Shown here: piece after piece, positions 12,701 to 24,700 of the stretch
Position numbering within the stretch: position 1 is the first letter of the stretch
How the letters are laid out: the number at the start of each line of letters is the position of its first letter
Source: Haliclona indistincta
Taxonomy: Eukaryota; Porifera; Demospongiae; Haplosclerida; Chalinidae
Assembly (NCBI GenBank): GCA_964017065.1
Contig: OZ024784.1
Span: 2,895,152-2,959,151, forward strand
Direction: 5' to 3'
Length of the DNA: 64,000 bases
The notes under the pieces: generated by a model
Database searches by the model: none
Told to the model about the DNA's origin: nothing
Seen by the model: only the letters and a program-made list of their open reading frames with translations
Translations under genes and position numbers: made by a program

Positions 12701-15700
12701 GAGTCTACTGGAGAATGAAGCACTGCTGATAGTGATGAAGGAGAAACTACTGTCTGCTGGTCAACCACTCTCTGTGCCAATGTTCAATACTCTCTTTGAG
12801 GTGCGTACAGTAGGGCATCCTGTCAGTATCACAACTGATGCTTTATATGTTAGTTGATGCTGAACAGAACATCACGTCATGTGATAGAGTCTCACTACCT
12901 CACTCTGGATCACCATGATCAAATCACATTCTCTGGTATATAACCGTTACTGATCTGTGTGTTTACTGTGTGTGTGTCTCTAAGGTATGTTACCAGTGAT
13001 AGTGGAGCTACTGATCACCCTCCAGCCCTCTTCCACCTCCTGTTCTCAGCTCATGAGCCTGCAGCTATTCACTCACATTCTTTCACTGTGCTCTCAAAAT
13101 ACCGCTAACTGCAGGTGAAGTACACAGCACTATCTAAACAACCTAGTATACTCTTTACAGGGCTATAGCTAGTCTGACAGGATGGCAGCAATGGCTGCTA
13201 CTAGTGGAACAAGATCCTGCTGCATCAAAAGCTGGTAATGATATACTATTGGCTGTGATCCAGTATTGACAAGTCTCTCTTGCGTAGAGAAAGAAGCTCT
13301 CCATTCTCTGCTGCACAAGATATTGCACACTGTGCTAATGTATGGAATGTGTGAGGAGCAGGATGGCTGGATGCTGTGGTCATCCACAGCTGCTGCCATA
13401 CACATCTTTGTAAGCAACGTCATGACATCGTAACATGTGAGTTGTCTGTGCTACAGAGAACAGAAAAGACAGATCTACTGACAAAGTGCAAGCTAGAATT
13501 ACCTAGTCATGTGACAGTGGATACTAGTAGTAGCAGTCTGCCTTCAACACCCACCCTTAGGTGACACCTCCGTTAATGAATGAGTTCATTGATATTGTGT
13601 TGCTCTACAGGTCTAAAGATCCAGATGAGACCTCATCAACAGTGTCATCTTCATTGGACCACGATGACTCCTCGGTCAAGCTTGATGACAGCCCAGCCAT
13701 AGGTCGTAATAATTCAAGCAGTGACAAGGATGGTCCAGCTAACCTGCCTGCTAGAACTGGAGGAGAGAATGGAGGGATTGTGAGTGGAAAGGTATCCAGG
13801 TTTGCGTGGTCCAAAGAGCAAAAGCGTTTTCTGAAGAAAATACTAAGTTCATTTGTATCTATACTGAAGAATTGGAAAAGGTATGTAAGTACAGCAGCTG
13901 CATTATGTACTTTCTCTCTCATCTTCTATGTTTGCTCTCCAGTCACCGTGAAGGCGGTGGTAGTGATAAAGTGTCACGCATCCACATCACAGATCAGCTT
14001 ACCGACAAAAAGAACTTGTTTCTAGTTTCAAATGCTGTACAGCTTACAGCACTTGTAGTGGATTCCATGATCAATCAAACTGGCGGCATTAAGATGCTAT
14101 TGGCTGAGTGTTGCCATCTACCAATTGCTAAGAAAAGACAACTCCCGATGTTAGAGGTATCACTCTTTTTTACTTGTTTCGACTCCGTTCTTTCATTCAT
14201 TTTTAGGACGGTGATGATATTACAGCAAGCAGTTTACTGAGGCTCTGCTTGTCTATCACACAGACTCTTGTATTTACTGGTCCGTTGAAGTTTTCAGCAG
14301 TTGAAACAAGAATGAACATGGAATACGGAGGCGTGATCAGACAGTGCTTGAGAATAAGTATGTGTGCTTATTTTGAATATTGTTAATTCTTTGTTTGCGT
14401 GTTGTAGTTCTTGCCATAGCAACAATCGACTGTATTAAGATGAACGAAAAATATAAAGTGAGTTTTTGAGAGATTGTGTACTGTGCAACCAACCGTCTCT
14501 TTCCTTTAAGGATTTTCATGATCACTACCAGCAGCACAAGCTATCCGTACAGCAGCTAGACCAGCAATCCTTCTCCCTGCTCTCCACTCTAGGCATCAGC
14601 AGTTCACACCTACAGCAAGTGCGTACCTGCATGTGTCTAGCTTTGTATCACATGTGTGTTGCTGCAGTACATCAGTTCAAGTCTCAAACAGAAGCTGTCT
14701 GCCTTGAAGACGTGTCAGCTCCTGCTGAACGAGGAAAATATATCACAGCTTCACTCTGCTGTCCCAAGAGATCCTGTTAGTAAGCATAGTTAGATAGAGC
14801 TATTATCATGCGTTTGTGTAGGACGGAAAATCTCTAGTCCAAGCTCAAGTCTCTGTTATTATTTACTACCTGTCAGTGTTGTGTGTTGCTAAGTACAAGC
14901 ACATTCTAGACTCTGTTGGTCAGGAGAGAGGCACTCTTCATCACTCACCAGACAATGTTGTTGCAGCTGGTCAGCTTCCTAGAGAAGAGGAGGAGCCAGC
15001 AGAAAGAGTGTTCACGAGAGAAGAGAGCAAGGAGGGAAGTATTGGTAGCTCTATCGGTTCTGCTTCTGATCTTGTTCGAGATGGATTAGAACGAAGTACT
15101 ACTTTTCTTGGCTCTGAGGGTGTATTACAACCAGCGACCACTATGCCACTTAGCCATGCCATGGATGTGTCAGAACAGGTGGAGGTCAGCTTGAAGCTTG
15201 CTGGTGGCTGTCTCTGTCAGTTATTAGTGGAGAACAGATCTGTCCTGAACAAGGTGCTTGTAGCCAGTGATGGTAGACATCTATTGTCTGATGGTATGTA
15301 TTGCATCCCTTCCATTGTGTTGATGACCATTGTGCTATTCTGTAGCTGTGATGAAGCTGGCTGAGAATGGTAATATTGTCGAGATAACAATGCTACTCTG
15401 TTCACAGGTAAGCTGCTTTACAGGCCATCAGCACATACCTCCAATGCCCGTTGATGTTTTATGAAATTGTTGATCACTACAGGAATGGCAAGGATCCTTA
15501 CAGAAATTAGCAGGAAAGTATTTCAGTGGACTTTTACTGGAAGGAAAGTAAGAAATTGAGTTTGTGTTTAAAATTTATTGTACCACTTCATTGTGTAGAC
15601 ATGTGTACCAATTCAGTGAATCCTATTTGAGAAGTATAGCTCACAAGATGGTTGAAGAGACTAAGAAATTGGCAGAGGAAGAAATGAACAAATTCACCAT

Positions 15701-18700
15701 CTTCGAGGTTTGTTAATGAGAGCATGATCAGTAAAAAGATTCTTTGCTTCAGGAGCAACTATCCTTGTATATGAGTTCTACTATTAAGTCTAACAAACAG
15801 AGTGGTCAGCTGAGGAAATCAGACATCAGGAGACATCAGCTGTCAGCTGAGAAACTTTGGAGAAAGGTGACTTAATCATTGTCTTATGATAACATCAAAA
15901 TTAATGTTTGCTGTGGCAGCTGCAATGGCTGAGTGGCTAAGGCAGCAGTACACAGTAGTTATTATGCGAGAATGATTATCCCATTATACAGTTATGGGTT
16001 TGATGTGAGCAGCTGCGATGGCCGAGCGGTTAAGGCGTTGGACTTGAAATCCAATGGGGTCTCCCCGCGCAGGTTCAAGTCCTGCTCGCAGCGTTTCTTT
16101 TTTTGACTCACCTTTAATCGGCTGGATTGCTATGAATTGCCTTATTTTGTTTTTTGGTCATAATAATTTTGTGTGTGCAGGTATCTCCCATAGTTGATGC
16201 TGGAGGAACATTTGACTTTACTCCTCTAAAGTAAGCATAGTAAGATACACTCATCCAAACCAGTGTTGAATCTTCTATCATGATGCTATTTACTTATCAG
16301 TGTACTGTACTGAAATTTTAGCTTCACTGGTACTTTTCCTTACATTGTCTGTTATAGACCTAGTCTTTTGTGGAGGCTTGAACTAAGAGAAGATGGGTAT
16401 CGTTGTCGACAGAAAGTTCTTCCCAATTTGTTGGGGTCTCACCATCTTGATGCTGTTCGTGTGACTAATGAAGCTGAGCAGGCAAGCAGGAGCGTGCCCG
16501 AGGCAGCTGGTATAGCTATAGCTGTTACCAGTGCTGGCTCTGAGGATGATCCAAACCAGTCACTATCAGAGGATCCCATGACTGGTGAAACACAGCTCTC
16601 CATTCTCGAAGTCTCGCTCACTGGAGAGGAGGGTGAGTGCATGAAAAGGAGAGAAAAGTGATGGATAAGTTGTGTTCCTCAGCGCCCCAAGTGACTATAC
16701 AGTGCAGTATGGTGACACTATCATTACTGCTACCAGGAGCTCTGTACTTCACTAAACACTCTCTGACATTCACAGCTGATGACAGCTCCGAGGCATTCTC
16801 TAAAGCAATCTCACTGGTATGTATTTTATCCATTTATACTCTAATACTCTATTTTGCACAGGGTGAAAGCTGTTCCGTGAGTGAGAGCTATAGTTTGGAT
16901 TCAGTAGTTGCCGTGTTTTCACGACGCTACCTTCATAGGAGCATAGCTCTAGAAATATTCTTCACCAACAAATGTAATGCTTTCTCTAATCCTTGCATTT
17001 ACTAGCATTTTTTTTTCTTTGTTTAGCCTCCATGTTCCTAACCTTTGAGACCGCTAGAGAGGTAAAACAGGTTGTTAGCCTGTTGCCGAAGGTCGGAGTT
17101 GGTGCACACTACAACTTACCACAGACGAGGTGTGAATACAAGAATGCAATCCATTATTATGAGAATGATTGGTTATTTTTTGAAGGGCTACTTCCTTAGC
17201 CAGTCCAGCACAACTATTCCGTCGCTCTAACATGACTGAGAGATGGCAGAAGAGAGAAGTTTCCAACTTTGACTACCTAATGTACCTCAACACCATAGCA
17301 GGTGCGTATGATCTGTACATGTATTCATTTTAACCCCTGTTGCAGGTCGCAGTATGAATGACATCAGTCAGTATCCAGTGTTTCCATGGGTACTAGCTGA
17401 CTATACATCTGACTCTATTAATCTCAAGGACCCCAGTGTGTATAGAGATCTGTCTAAGGTATAAACACACAAATAATTATGTCCACACCACTACCAGAAT
17501 GTTAGTTCACATTCAAAGGGCTACTTTGCATACATGTACGTACAAAGCTCTGTTTTATATTCATTACACAGCCTATAGGAGCGCTCAACCCGAGCAAACT
17601 GGAGCAGTATGTTGAACGCTATGAGTGCTGGGAGAGTGACCAGATACCTGCATTCCATTATGGCACTCACTACTCCACGCTAGCTTTTGTGTTTCACTGG
17701 CTTGTTAGAGTGGTGAGTAAACAGAAAAAAATGTGGACTATAATTTGAGTACTATTTTTCCTTGGTGTAGGAACCATTTACTAGTCTGCACATTGACTTG
17801 CACGATGGTTTTTTCGACCACGGCAGCCGTATCTTTTCTTCACTTCCCAGAGCATGGGAAAATTGTCAAAGAGATCCATCAGATGTGAAAGTATGGGAGA
17901 CCACTGTCTGATTGATCATTGTGTGATCTCTATAATTCGTTCTGTCAACAGGAACTCATTCCTGAGTTGTTTTATCTTCCAGAGATGCTCTTGAATAGTA
18001 ACAAGGTAAAACATTTTTAGTTGTTGTGTAATTTTTTGATTTTCTTCATCAGTTTTTCATGGGTAGAGATGAAAACAGTGAAGATGAGGAGAAAGCTGTA
18101 GTAGGAGATGTTGTACTACCACCTTGGGCAACTTCTGCCCACCACTTTATTCAAACACATCGTGATGTGCGTTATAGTAATCTACGCTATAGTTAGTCAG
18201 TTCCACCGATAGCTCAGATGGTAGAGCGGTGGACTGTAGAGGTCAAGTAGTTATCCATAGGTCGCTGGTTCGAATCCGGCTCGGTGGACTTTTTGTTTTT
18301 GTAGGCACTTGAGTCTGATTATGTATCGGCTAACTTACACAGTTGGATTGATATTATTTTTGGATACAAACAAAAGGGTACACAATAATAAATGATAAAA
18401 CCAAACCGTCATTGTTTGTGTCATAATAGGTCCTGATGCAGTTGAGGCTACTAATGTTTTCTATTATCTCACATATCCTGGATCAGTGAACTGGAGTGCA
18501 ATCACTGACACTGTACAACTACAGGTACAATTCAGTATCTTTTCTCTTAGCTTCTTGTTATCCTTCTACTGTCAGGCTGTGAAACAGCAAATCCTGCAAT
18601 TCGGACAGACTCCAGTTCAACTTCTAAGAGAAGCACATCCAGCAAGACATCCCATACCTAAGGTGATGTGTGCACATGTTTATGTGTGACTATACACTTG

Positions 18701-21700
18701 TTTCACATTGTGTAGGAGTTTCCTCCTCAACCTATTTATGGATCCAATCCAGGTAACCAACCATACTGCTAATCTTATACTTTTTATCTTCTTGCTTCAT
18801 TAGCTGTAGTAGCAGAACTTCATATTACACCTGATGTACCTATTGGCTTGGTTCACCTTTCACAGTCATCTTCTCCATCATCATCGTCTGTCTCAACGAC
18901 CTCTCCTCTGTTAGTGCTCTCCTACAACCAGCTCTGTTCAATAAACAAGTGGGGCTACTCACCAGGTATGTAACATACATTAGCCAGCCTGGGAACGACA
19001 TACAATAAGTCATTTATGAGTTTGTACATAATTGCTTGTAACAAATCTAGACATGTTATAAACTAGTACATTCATGGAATGGCAGGGGCGAGCCTGAGCA
19101 TTGATATAATTTAGCCTTGTTAGTGTATAACATAAATTATATTTATTATTTGCACCAGGTTAATTATGTGGTGAGTCCAGATTAGATAAGTCTGTATTAT
19201 GTGAACACCAGTTTCACCACAGATTTCTGTGCTATAATGTTAATATTTAACAGCGCTAATGGGTTTGTTGATGGTGAATAGAATCAGTGCAGATATGGTG
19301 CAGTTTCTCCAATTATCTCTTGCTGAGCGTATTCCTTGCCTAGGCGTCATGGGAACAATGTACCGGAAGATGAGATGAGTGACTTTTGTCAGATGAGTGA
19401 CTTCCTCGGTCTCCTCACTCACTGCAGGCTCTACTGCTATCACACACGAGCTCATTAGACGTACCTAAGTTACTGTTTGCTCTGTTGCAGCTACTGCTTT
19501 CCGCCGGCGTCTCCGGTAGGCCCTTTGATATTCTTTTTGTCGCTTCACGTCCGCTTTCACGTTCATCGGGTGACTTTCTGGTAGCGGCCTTGTCGTATAA
19601 AGTTGTTGCTTTTCAGGTGTCTCTGATCTCTCTTGTTGTCGTCCCTGAGTCATCTGCGTCATTGCCAGAATGCCAGCTTGTTTGAAACCAAGCGCCAATT
19701 ATAATGTACGCACGTGCTAAAGAGGGCGTTTCCTAGTTCTCGGGAACATTGAAAAGGACAAACGCTACCCCGTGACAGATAGCCAGCCAGCCAGATAGAT
19801 ACATTCCCCGCCGCGTGGGCCATTGTGCCAATCAATGTGGGGCTCGCTCAGGCTCGCCCCAAATATACACATTAAGGAAGTTAGTATAAGCATCAAGAAC
19901 AACTGTTTGTGACATGTGAGTGTCGTTTATAGTTTCATACGTCAATGGCAACGAAATGTCACTGCTCGCGTTGGATTTCTCGTGGCACTTTGCTAGTGCT
20001 TGTAATGAGCTGTCTTCTATACACAGTGCAGTGGTTTACTTATTCTGCCATCTACTTTGAACTTGATACGAACCTCCAGTTTGGATTTCACTTTTTACAT
20101 GCTGGTCTTTGGATGATTCTACCATTGACTGGCTGGATTGCTGAATCATGGCTAGGAAGATATCGAGCTATTGTTGTAGGGTTGCTTTTTGGGACAGTAT
20201 CAAATATGGCTTTTCTAGCTGCTTTTGTATTTTTACAATTCAGTTGGACTCATATTCCAGCAATTATATTCGCTGTTGCAAGCTTGGTGATTGGTACTGT
20301 TGGGTTTGGTAGCTTCTATACTAACATGCTGCCCTTTAGTCTTGATCAAATGATAGGAGCATCAGCAGAAAGCCTCAGTGCTGCTGTACAATGGTACTAC
20401 TGGGGATTCAACCTTCCATTGTTTCTCTTAGGCATACTACAGTGTGTGCCAATTCCTCAGTCTCTACAATTCCTGGACATCTTACCTGTACTGCTTATGA
20501 CACTAGGCACTCTATGTTTAATTGCTGCTTTATTAATGGACTTGTTTGGTCACAAGTGGCTTGAAACTGATCACACAACAGGTAATGCTATCAAACTGAT
20601 TTTTCAAGTACTCAACTATGCTCGAAAGAACAAGTGTCCTCGTCGTCGCAGCGCGTTCACCTATCTAGACGAAGAACAGCCTTCACGTTTAGACTTTGGA
20701 AAGAGCAAGTTTGGAGGACCGTTCACTGAAGAAGAGGTAGAGGATGTCAAGACTGTATTTCGTGTCTTACCTTTGCTAGTATCTGTGTTTGGTACTTTCC
20801 TTGTATTTGGGGCTGATGTTCAGTCTAGTAACAATAAAACCACAACAAATCAGATTATCTCGTGTGTTTTTGATGAGTATACTATAGTATATGCAGTTTC
20901 ATTCTTCCTAATTCCATTCTATCACTTCATCTTATATCCTTTGTTCTACAAGTATATTCCGAGTATGCTGAAAATAGTAGGGATTGGTCTTGTTTTGTGT
21001 CTTGTCAGTTCTTTGGCCAGTCTCTCTATCAATACAATTGAACACCTTCATAGTAATGCTTCACAATGTGACTTTGGTTCAGCTGCCACACACACTAGCT
21101 CTGTCCCACTATACTGGTTACTCATAGTAGGTCTAGTGAATGGGTTAGGAGTCAACATGGTTACCTGTACTGTGTTTGAATTTGTAATGGCTCAGACTCC
21201 AAATCGAATGAGAGGAATACTAATGGGACTAACAATTGCAATAATTGGCATTGGCGTTCTAGCTGGAGTGCTACTTACCAGACTTTTTCAACTGTTCAAC
21301 TCTGCCACTCCTAGCTGTGGGTTCTACTACTATTTGGTAGTGTCTCTTCTTATCTTGCTAGTACTACTGCTGTTTGTAGTACTAGCAAAACGATACAAAC
21401 TGAGAGAGAGGGAGAGGCACGTTAACTTCCAGGCCATAGTAGAGGATCACTATGAGAGATACTTGAACCAGGAAGAGGAGTACAGGAGAGAAAATAAAAA
21501 GCAAGATTATGCAAACTTTAAATGAAATTTTTTCATTTCAGTAAATATTGTGTTCAACGTCTCCGTCAGTCACTTTGTTTATTATAAGCATCAGTTTGTA
21601 GTATGACAAAATAGATGAAATATGCTGTAAAAGCAAACTGTATCACAAATAACAGATTATCCTGCTATATATTGTATCTTTGTATTCTTCATAACATTGT

Positions 21701-24700
21701 TGGTGTTGTTAAGTTAGGAAACAATTTCACTAGTTTCTGTCATCAATGACTTCAACTGATCATGGACAGCGCTGCTGGCGTCAGTTTCCTCGTGGTACTC
21801 TGTTAGTGCTTGTAATGACTATTCTTCTATATACAGTGCATTGGTTCTGTTATTCTGCCATCTGCTTTGAGCTTGAAAAACAGTTCACTTTTGTATTTCA
21901 GTGCTTGCATGATAGTCTTTGGGTGGTCCTTTTACTGACTGGCTGGATTGCTGAATCATGGCTAGGAAGATATCGAGCTATTGTTGTAGGGTTGCTTTTT
22001 GGGACAGTAGCAAACATGGCTTTTCTAGCTGCTTTTGTATTTCTACAATTCAGTTGGACTCATATTCCAGCAATTGTATTCGCTGTTGCAGGCTTGGTTA
22101 TTGGTACTGTTGGGTTTGGTAGCTTCTATACTATCATGCTGCCCTTTAGTCTTGATCAAATGATAGGAGCCTCAGCAGAAAGCCTCAGTGCTGTTGTACA
22201 ATGGTACTACTGGGGATTCAACCTTCCAATATTTTTTTTAGGCATACTACATTGTGTGCCAATTCCTCAGTCTCTACAATTCCTGGACATCTTACCTGTA
22301 CTGCTTATGACACTAGGCACTCTATGTTTAATTGCTGCTTTATTAATGGACTTGTTTGGTCACAAGTGGCTTGAAACTGTTCACACAACAGGTAATGCTA
22401 TCAAACTGATTTTTCAAGTACTCAACTATGCTCGAAAGAACAAGTGTCCTCGTCGTCGCAGTGCGTTCACCTATCTAGACGAAGAACAGCCTTCACGTTT
22501 AGACTTTGGAAAGAGCAAGTTTGGAGGACCGTTCACTGAAGAAGAAGTAGAGGATGTCAAGACTGTATTTCGTGTCTTACCTATTCTTATAATATCTGTG
22601 TTTGGTGCTTTTCTTCTCTTTGCATCAGATGATCAACTTGGCCAACCTGCAATTTTAGAATATGCTATATGTGTTTCTGCTTTAAAATACAACATTCACT
22701 ATGGTAATACTGTTTCATTCTTCCTAATTCCATCCTATCACTTCATCTTATATCCTTTGTTCTACAAGTATATTCCGAGTATGCTGAAAATAATGGGGAC
22801 TGGTCTATTTTTGTGTCTTGTCAGTTCTTTGGCCAGTCTCTCTATCAATACAATTGAGCACCTTCATAGTAATGCTTCACAATGTGACTTTGGTTCAGCT
22901 GCCACACACACTAGCTCTGTCTCACTATACTGGGTACTCATAGTAGATCTAGTGAATGGATTAGGAGTCAACATGGTCTCCTGTACTGGGCTTGAATTTA
23001 TAATGGCCCAGACTCCAAATCGAATGAGAGGAATACTAATGGGACTAACAATTACTGTACTTGGTTTTACTATACTGACTGGTATGCTACTTGCGAGATT
23101 ATTTGAACTGTTCAACTCTGCCACTCCTAGCTGTGGGTTCTACTACTATTTGGTAGTGTCTCTTCTTATCTTGCTAGTACTACTGCTGTTTGTAGTACTA
23201 GCAAAACGATACAAACTGAGAGAGAGGGAGAGACACATCAATATCCAGGCCATAGTAGAGGATCATTATGAGAGATACATGGACCAGGAAGAGGAGTACA
23301 TGAGAGAAATTGCTCAACAGTACAAATGACATGTGTATAAATAAACTAATGAGGCAGATGAGCATTTTGATTGGAACCTAATTTTTATAGTGTGTAATGA
23401 GAAATATTTTGTAAATTCTTTAAAATTTCGCAATAACAGTATTGTTCTTGTTTGACTATAATGAGATGAGACATTCGCTAATAAAATACAGCCTACTAAT
23501 TATGCCTCGGTGGGCGGAGCCACGAGGCATACAGTAATCGTGCGTGTCTGTCTGTCTGTCTGTATGTCTGTCCGCTCTAGTTCTGAAAAACGGCGAAGAA
23601 TCAGCTGGTGGTAATTGCAATATCGACATAAAACGTTAAGAGCTCGAACTTGATGGTCTTAGATTTTTGAATTAAAGCTTTGTTCGTGAGTTATGGCGTG
23701 ATTTGCTTACTTTGTTTACCGTTGCTGGCGATCTGGACTTCTCCGAAGTCGAATGTGTCCATGGTTAACTGGCTAGTATATTGTAAGTTTGATCTGGACT
23801 ACAGGATAGCGTGGCGGGTCCGAATAACATTCAGCAAAACCGAAAAAAGCTAGCTGCTACAAGCATGGCTGCTTTGTGCACGCCCAGCTAACTATTACAC
23901 TGTGGTGGCATACTATTGGCTTCTGTTATTTTTGCCAGCTTGTATGACCATTGTACTTTATAAATCTGTTATAATAATAATAATCATCATCTGCTGATGG
24001 ATTAGCTGTATGTAGTTGCTGTGTGTTGACGGTCAAAGCCTCATGTCCAGTGAGCAGTGTGCAGTATGCATGCAATTCCACCGAGGCATCTGCACCATGG
24101 TGCTTCATTTTTCATGCAAAACGGTGCAAACTTCTATGTTACCAGATTAGTCTTTTAATGTTGAGCTGTGCTAATAACTGTTCAAAAATTATTATTGTTG
24201 TTGTCCAGGAACATCTAGTCAGCCTCCATCTGTGAGTCTTGATCCAGACCCAATTCTCAGTGAGTGTAGTCAAGATAGTTATGTATTAATTTTATTTACT
24301 ATTCTTCAGCTCAGGGATTGAAGGTGTGTCTTGGAGACCCACTCGATCAGAGCATGTCAGCATCCTCCTTGTGCTTTGTGGTGTCTCATGCTGGAGATGT
24401 AGTGCTCATTTGCGGATTTTGGGATAACAGCTTCAAAAGTTTCACCACAGAAAATGGTACATACACACTCCTCAAATTGTTTTTTACACTACTCGTTTCC
24501 TATTTTAAATTTAAACTGTCTGTGATTATTTTTTTGCAGGACAGTTGCTACAAAGTGTGTTTGGTCACAAAAGCATTGTCACATGTATCACACTAGATAC
24601 ACATTCTGGACTATGCTCATTACCGGGAGACGGGCTAGTAGCCTCTGGATCACGTGATGCCACAGTGTTACTGTGGGCATGGTCAGGTCGTACTAACAGA

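Noticed and set aside
13605..13922. 105-residue minus-strand ORF within LRBA
   Set aside because: Antisense of an LRBA exon with Ser-rich composition; no independent support.
22864..23124. Minus-strand ORFs opposite the transporters (also 28557-28766, 35006-35209)
   Set aside because: They are antisense shadows, repeated simply because the transporter genes are repeated.
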